From contig CAZYVU010000010.1 of the NCBI GenBank assembly GCA_964651435.1, positions 1 through 64,000 of the forward strand: a stretch of DNA of 64,000 nucleotides, in the 5' to 3' direction. Of this stretch, positions 60,947-64,000 are shown piece by piece. The stretch comes from CAZYVU01 sp964651435 (GTDB lineage Bacteria; Desulfobacterota; Syntrophorhabdia; Syntrophorhabdales; CAYQXL01). The notes beneath the pieces were generated by a model that was given only the letters and a program-made list of their open reading frames with translations, ran no database searches and had not been told where the DNA came from. The position numbers and the translations under genes are program-made. The first letter of the stretch is position 1, and each line of letters opens with the position of its first letter.

Positions 60947-60975
60947 TTGTCAAAGGCCCTTCCTTGAGCTAAGAT
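60947..60975 (+). promoter_or_regulatory. Promoter-like sequence before structured region
   Basis: TTGTCA (60947-60952), 17 bases, TAAGAT (60970-60975). It could drive the gene at 61169 with a long leader. Confidence 0.4.
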
Positions 60976-60976
60976 T

Positions 60977-61133
60977 GCGGTGCAGAAGGAAACTGCCCCG
61001 GCGCCGTGCCACGGCCGGGGGCAAATTGGCTGGCGGTTACACCGCCTCCGTAGGGCAGGACCACACGGTCGCGCCTCGGAGAGCGGGAGATCCCGGGGCA
61101 CCGGCGGGAAGACAGGCCCGCCGATAGGGCACC
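60977..61133 (+). ncRNA. Possible structured leader RNA
   Basis: GCGGTGC (60977-60983) can pair with GCACCGT (61127-61133), closing a GC-rich stretch with inner hairpins such as GGCGGT-TAC-ACCGCC. It starts about where the promoter at 60947 would begin transcription. It matches no riboswitch class that I recognise. The rest of 60816-61168 shows nothing further. Confidence 0.3.
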
Positions 61134-61168
61134 GTCCGAATCACTGACTTGGAGGTAGGGGTTTTACG

Positions 61169-61414
61169 ATGGAACTAACTGCGGCCGAAAGGGACATGCT
61201 CGTCAAGATAGCAAACAATCAATTCACGGGGGGTGCCTACCGGCGCGCCACATTTATCGATAGGGTCTGCAGGAGCAAGGAGGACAGGGCCGTCCTTGAC
61301 GAGCTCTGCCGGAAGGGACTGGCTGAAACGGGACTCGGCGGAACGGTGGCGGGCGATGTCTATGACGGCTGCTGGCTTACCGAGCAGGGCAAGGCAGAGG
61401 CGGGCATCGGTTAG
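61169..61414 (+). CDS. Small unknown protein, winged-helix-like
   Basis: 81 residues, AGGGG seven bases before ATG. ELTAAERDMLVKIANNQFTG, then DRAVLDELCRKGLAETGLGG and YDGCWLTEQGKAEAG, resemble a small winged-helix protein (helix, turn, wing with LTEQG), as seen in MarR-like fragments. No family name can be given. Convergent with the molybdate-binding gene. Confidence 0.6.
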   Translation: MELTAAERDMLVKIANNQFTGGAYRRATFIDRVCRSKEDRAVLDELCRKGLAETGLGGTVAGDVYDGCWLTEQGKAEAGIG

Positions 61415-61444
61415 CCGGTGGGCTTGAGTCTCCAACCCGGCCTG

Positions 61445-62299
61445 TCAGTTTTTGAACCAATACGCTGACGCCGGGCGCTCGCCGCCAATGGGCTTCTTCG
61501 CCCCAATCCACGCAAAGGCCTCCTCGGCCGTTCCCAAGTAGTGGTACTTGGCGAAAATTTCCCGGCTCTCCTTCGACACCATAAAACTCTTAAACCTTTC
61601 GGCCAAGGAAATATTCTCGGCGTGGGCAAGGACGGCTGCCTGTCCGGCCCCGATTCTCTGAACTTCGCTTGCCTTCAGCTTGATTGTGTCGATCTTCTCC
61701 GGGTACAGATCGCTCATGTTGTGAAGCCCGATGATTGCATCTACATTCTTGAAAGTGAGGGCCATCGCAAGCCTGTTGGCGTCGATGGGATAGGCGACCA
61801 CGTTTCTCCTGAAGGCAGCCAGTTGCTCTGCGTTGAACGCCTTTTCTACAATCTCGGCAGCCACCATGCCCGCAAACACCACCTCCGGATTGGCAATGGC
61901 CACCTTCAGTGATGGCCTCGTAAGATCCTGGAGCCCCTTAATGTTCTTAGGGTTGCCCTTCTGTACGTTAATGGCGGGGACAAAATATGCAATCGGCTCT
62001 GCCGGTGATGTCGCCAGCAACCCTTTTGTTCTGGCCTGCTCCATGGCATAGACCGACGGCCCGACAAAGAGGTCGCCCTTCTTCGTAAGGGAGATTTGGG
62101 CAAGGAGCGTACCCACGCCCCCATAGCTCACCTGCACATTCACCTTGGTCCGCGATGCAAAAGCCTTGCTTATCTCCTCTATCGGCTGCTTAAATGCGGC
62201 CCCGCAAAAAACCATGAGCCGATCTTCCGCCTGAGCGGCAGCGGTCCATGTCAGTATCGCAACAACGAGCACAAAACCTACAAGCCTCATGAAGCTCAC
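61445..62299 (-). CDS. modA: Molybdate ABC transporter substrate-binding protein
   Basis: 284 residues from GTG 62299, six bases after AGGAGG. Signal peptide RLVGFVLVVAILTWTAAAQA. The mature part has LMVFCGAAFKQPIEEISKAF, VSYGGVGTLLAQISLTKKGD and LFVGPSVYAMEQARTKGLLA, the ModA/WtpA fold that binds molybdate or tungstate. The ModE-type operator in its promoter confirms molybdenum control. No modB or modC is adjacent here, so the permease and ATPase must be elsewhere. Confidence 0.9.
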   Translation of the reverse strand: MSFMRLVGFVLVVAILTWTAAAQAEDRLMVFCGAAFKQPIEEISKAFASRTKVNVQVSYGGVGTLLAQISLTKKGDLFVGPSVYAMEQARTKGLLATSPAEPIAYFVPAINVQKGNPKNIKGLQDLTRPSLKVAIANPEVVFAGMVAAEIVEKAFNAEQLAAFRRNVVAYPIDANRLAMALTFKNVDAIIGLHNMSDLYPEKIDTIKLKASEVQRIGAGQAAVLAHAENISLAERFKSFMVSKESREIFAKYHYLGTAEEAFAWIGAKKPIGGERPASAYWFKN

Positions 62300-62342
62300 G
62301 ATGCCCCTCCTTGATCCCAAGCCGATTCTTGTTTTGGCACAT

Positions 62343-62366
62343 CGTTATATACTAATTTATATAACG
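62343..62366 (-). promoter_or_regulatory. ModE operator
   Basis: CGTTATATA, six bases, TATATAACG: a perfect 9-bp inverted repeat identical in form to the known ModE site. It overlaps the -10 of the modA promoter, so ModE-molybdate should repress transcription. Confidence 0.88.
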
Positions 62367-62375
62367 CACTGTCAA
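62346..62375 (-). promoter_or_regulatory. modA promoter
   Basis: TTGACA (62375-62370), 18 bases, TATATA (62351-62346), lying across the ModE operator and about 47 bases before the start codon. Confidence 0.65.
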
Positions 62376-62433
62376 GAGGTTTTCAGTACAGGGGACCGAC
62401 GGGACACATACCGGCCTGCCTGATGGTCTTAAA

Positions 62434-63000
62434 TTATTGCGTTGGAAGGGGTGCGAAAATCGCCAGAACCCCCAGCACGATGAACAGGGCGGCGGCTATC
62501 CAGTGCATCACCTTCATATTGATCCGGTGCGTGAGTTTTTCCCCTACCCATACGGCCGGCACGTTGGCGATCATCATGCCGAGGGTGGTTCCCATAACCA
62601 CGGCCGTCAATGAATTATATCTCGCCGCCAGCGCAACGGTTGCCAACTGCGTCTTATCGCCCATCTCCACGAGGAAAAAGGCGATCAGCGTTGTGACAAA
62701 TACGCCCGTACCCCTGAGCTTCTGGTCGTCACCCAGCTTGTCCGGCTTCAGGGCCCATATGCCAAAGGCAAAGAAGGAGAGTGCCACAATCCACTTCAGC
62801 GTCGTCGGCGAAACAAGTGAGGCAAGCCACGAGCCTACATAGCCGGCAAAGAAATGGTTGGCCACAGTGGCAAAAAAGATGCCCAGGATGATTGCCAGCC
62901 TGTGTTTCAGCTTGGCGGCAAGAACGAAAGATAGTAGCTGCGTCTTATCGCCCATCTCGGCGAGCGTCACAATCGACGTGGACAGAAAAAAGGCTTCCAT
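62434..63000 (-). CDS. GDT1/TMEM165 family cation transporter
   Basis: 188 residues from ATG 63000, with AAAGG upstream. Two copies of the EMGDKTQL motif (near residues 15 and 115), each in a membrane segment, are diagnostic of UPF0016/GDT1 proteins, which exchange Mn2+ or Ca2+ for protons. Six membrane segments in two inverted halves. The frame is open to 63063 but no signal supports that start. Confidence 0.93.
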   Translation of the reverse strand: MEAFFLSTSIVTLAEMGDKTQLLSFVLAAKLKHRLAIILGIFFATVANHFFAGYVGSWLASLVSPTTLKWIVALSFFAFGIWALKPDKLGDDQKLRGTGVFVTTLIAFFLVEMGDKTQLATVALAARYNSLTAVVMGTTLGMMIANVPAVWVGEKLTHRINMKVMHWIAAALFIVLGVLAIFAPLPTQ

Positions 63001-63065
63001 TACGCGGTTTTCCTTTGCTGAAGATGAAGTCAGCTTGTGCCGGCTGGGCGGAACAAGGATCATAC

Positions 63066-63143
63066 GAGTGAGCGCTAAACCGTAGAGTCTTTACCCTCCG
63101 GTATGGCCGGCAAGCCACCGCGCCCTTGCGGCGAGCTGCACTC
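63066..63143 (-). promoter_or_regulatory. Possible structured leader of the GDT1 gene
   Basis: GC-rich segment with hairpins GCAAG/CTTGC and CCGGAG/CTC-CGG, in a gene class often preceded by the yybP-ykoY manganese riboswitch. I cannot match its conserved loop sequence, so this is only a candidate. The rest of 63001-63320 holds nothing else. Confidence 0.22.
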
Positions 63144-63144
63144 A

Positions 63145-63173
63145 AGTATAACCAAAAATCCTCAACTGGGCAA
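63145..63173 (-). promoter_or_regulatory. Promoter-like sequence for the GDT1 gene
   Basis: TTGCCC (63173-63168), 17 bases, TATACT (63150-63145). Gives a leader of about 138 bases. Confidence 0.45.
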
Positions 63174-63320
63174 GGGGCGGGAACAGGGCGCAGCCTCTGA
63201 TTATGGCTCTCGTGGGCATGACAGGCATATGGTTTTGCTATGGCCGGAACAACAGCGGAACCATCCTTGCCCGAGTGCCGCAAGCAGGATGGCCCCAGGA
63301 GCCCCACGATGCCGGGAAAC

Positions 63321-63905
63321 TCACAAGCCTTCTGCCAAACTGACAAGCCCTGCTGCCACGTTCTTGAAAGCAGCTATGAGAGACAGGTACAGGTACGATG
63401 CCTTGGGCATGCACGCGCCCGTGATAAGCCTCCCCTCATGCATCAATGCGCACCTGTCGGCCATTTCGATGATCTTCTCCCTCCCTGTCCTGATGTTTAC
63501 CTTGAGGGTGGGATTCCTCGTGAGAATGAAGTCGTGTGTTTCCTTGAACTGTTGCTTCATCGCCACAAAAAGGTCCGATATCTCTACGGTGGCCTTCACG
63601 CTAAGCATAATGTTGAGCTGCAGGATCGTCTTCTGTCTGGCTGTCATGTCCCGAACGGCCAATGCAACACGTTGCAGGGGCACCAATAGGCCCAAAAACT
63701 TCTTTTCTATTTCGTTTTTCTGCTCTTTGGCCGCAATCTCTTCAAACACCGGAAGGTTGGAAGAAAGGACGGTCACGAACTGCTGCTCCCCCTGCAACAG
63801 CATCTTTTGATCCTGTGTCAAAAACCCTTTCGAAATATTCTCTAAAGCGGGCATTGCTGCATCGAAAATCTCATGAAGCTTCTGTGTCAAATCTTTTTCT
63901 TCCAT
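63321..63905 (-). CDS. PhoU-like helical protein
   Basis: 194 residues, nearly all helix, no membrane segment. KDLTQKLHEIFDAAMPALEN and QLNIMLSVKATVEISDLFVA, with VNIRTGREKIIEMADRCALM, resemble PhoU-domain bundles that associate with phosphate or Na/Pi transporters. The match is by pattern only. GAGGAGGTG precedes the ATG inside the preceding gene's end. Confidence 0.5.
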   Translation of the reverse strand: MEEKDLTQKLHEIFDAAMPALENISKGFLTQDQKMLLQGEQQFVTVLSSNLPVFEEIAAKEQKNEIEKKFLGLLVPLQRVALAVRDMTARQKTILQLNIMLSVKATVEISDLFVAMKQQFKETHDFILTRNPTLKVNIRTGREKIIEMADRCALMHEGRLITGACMPKASYLYLSLIAAFKNVAAGLVSLAEGL

Positions 63906-63908
63906 GGC

Positions 63909-64000
63909 TTACACCTCCTCGATGAACCATCTGAGGCTCGCCTTCTGCCATGAGGCTGCGATTTCCGGCTCCGCACGTCTCCGAAACGGCATTCGGGCGC
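63909..64000 (-). CDS. C-terminal end of an unknown gene, 5' part outside window
   Basis: Thirty codons ending WQKASLRWFIEEV then TAA, with the next gene's ATG three bases later. The tight junction and ribosome binding site within the last codons suggest a real upstream gene in the same operon. No family can be assigned from this piece. Confidence 0.4.
   Translation of the reverse strand, partial: ARMPFRRRAEPEIAASWQKASLRWFIEEV

Noticed and set aside
60977..61133. Cobalamin, c-di-GMP, Moco riboswitch, SRP RNA or RNase P RNA
   Set aside because: I compared the remembered conserved segments of each and none matched in order.
63066..63143. yybP-ykoY manganese riboswitch
   Set aside because: The gene context fits, but the conserved GGGGAGUAG-type loop cannot be found, so only an unnamed leader candidate is reported.

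Overview
The window is a GC-rich scaffold piece from what looks like a Gram-negative anaerobe, most likely a Desulfobacterota (deltaproteobacterial, Syntrophia or Syntrophorhabdia-like) metagenome-assembled genome. This is inferred from gene content: LpxD-like and O-antigen type envelope genes, an F420-hydrogenase-beta-like Fe-S protein, a molybdenum hydroxylase, a probable selenoprotein, acetate uptake, and a giant RCC1 and cysteine-rich repeat protein. No rRNA or tRNA is visible. A run of exactly 100 N at 10483-10582 lies between two identical 55-bp sequences, which is the signature of a k=55 assembly join.

Region 1 (1-33.2 kb, minus strand) is a surface-polysaccharide locus. It holds glycosyltransferases, three Wzx-type flippases, an O-antigen-ligase-like protein with a TPR tail, single steps of GDP-fucose (fcl) and dTDP-rhamnose (rfbD) synthesis, a UDP-GlcNAc 2-epimerase (wecB-like), and a WbpB/WbpE/WbpD-like set for 2,3-diacetamido-uronic acid sugars. 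Embedded in it are a run of toxin-antitoxin-like pairs (8.2-11.6 kb: two DUF5615/DUF433 pairs, HicAB, an AbiEii-type pair) and a sulfonate/taurine-type ABC transporter (20.8-24.3 kb).

Threaded through 8-35 kb is an interspersed repeat family with a 24-bp core (GGGGTCACATC, TTC, AATTGTCAAT) and at least three kinds of tail. The GACCCC end always abuts a gene or gene block, at the 5' end (supplying a TTG start) or at the 3' end (immediately after the stop). One copy lies in frame inside fcl. One block of six genes (17254-23152) is bracketed by outward-facing copies. The arrangement resembles gene cassettes separated by recombination sites, but no integron attC core is visible and no recombinase is encoded here.

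Region 2 (33.5-42.1 kb) carries a PD40 propeller protein, a TPR lipoprotein, a three-subunit xanthine-dehydrogenase-family enzyme, a SYLF-domain protein, a radical SAM protein and a BASS-type transporter. Region 3 (42.2-50 kb) is one 2518-residue secreted protein with four seven-bladed RCC1 propellers and 13 cysteine-rich repeat modules, behind a near-consensus promoter.

Region 4 (50-64 kb) has ordinary metabolic and regulatory genes: a C45-type hydrolase, an NCS2 permease, an acetate transporter, a cold-shock protein with promoter and terminator, a PAS-GGDEF enzyme, a Pif1-like helicase, a YVTN propeller, a molybdate-binding protein under a clear ModE operator, and a GDT1-family transporter. 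It also contains a methionine sulfoxide reductase A whose catalytic Cys codon is TGA, followed by a SECIS-like hairpin, so it is very probably a selenoprotein that ordinary gene calling would split in two.
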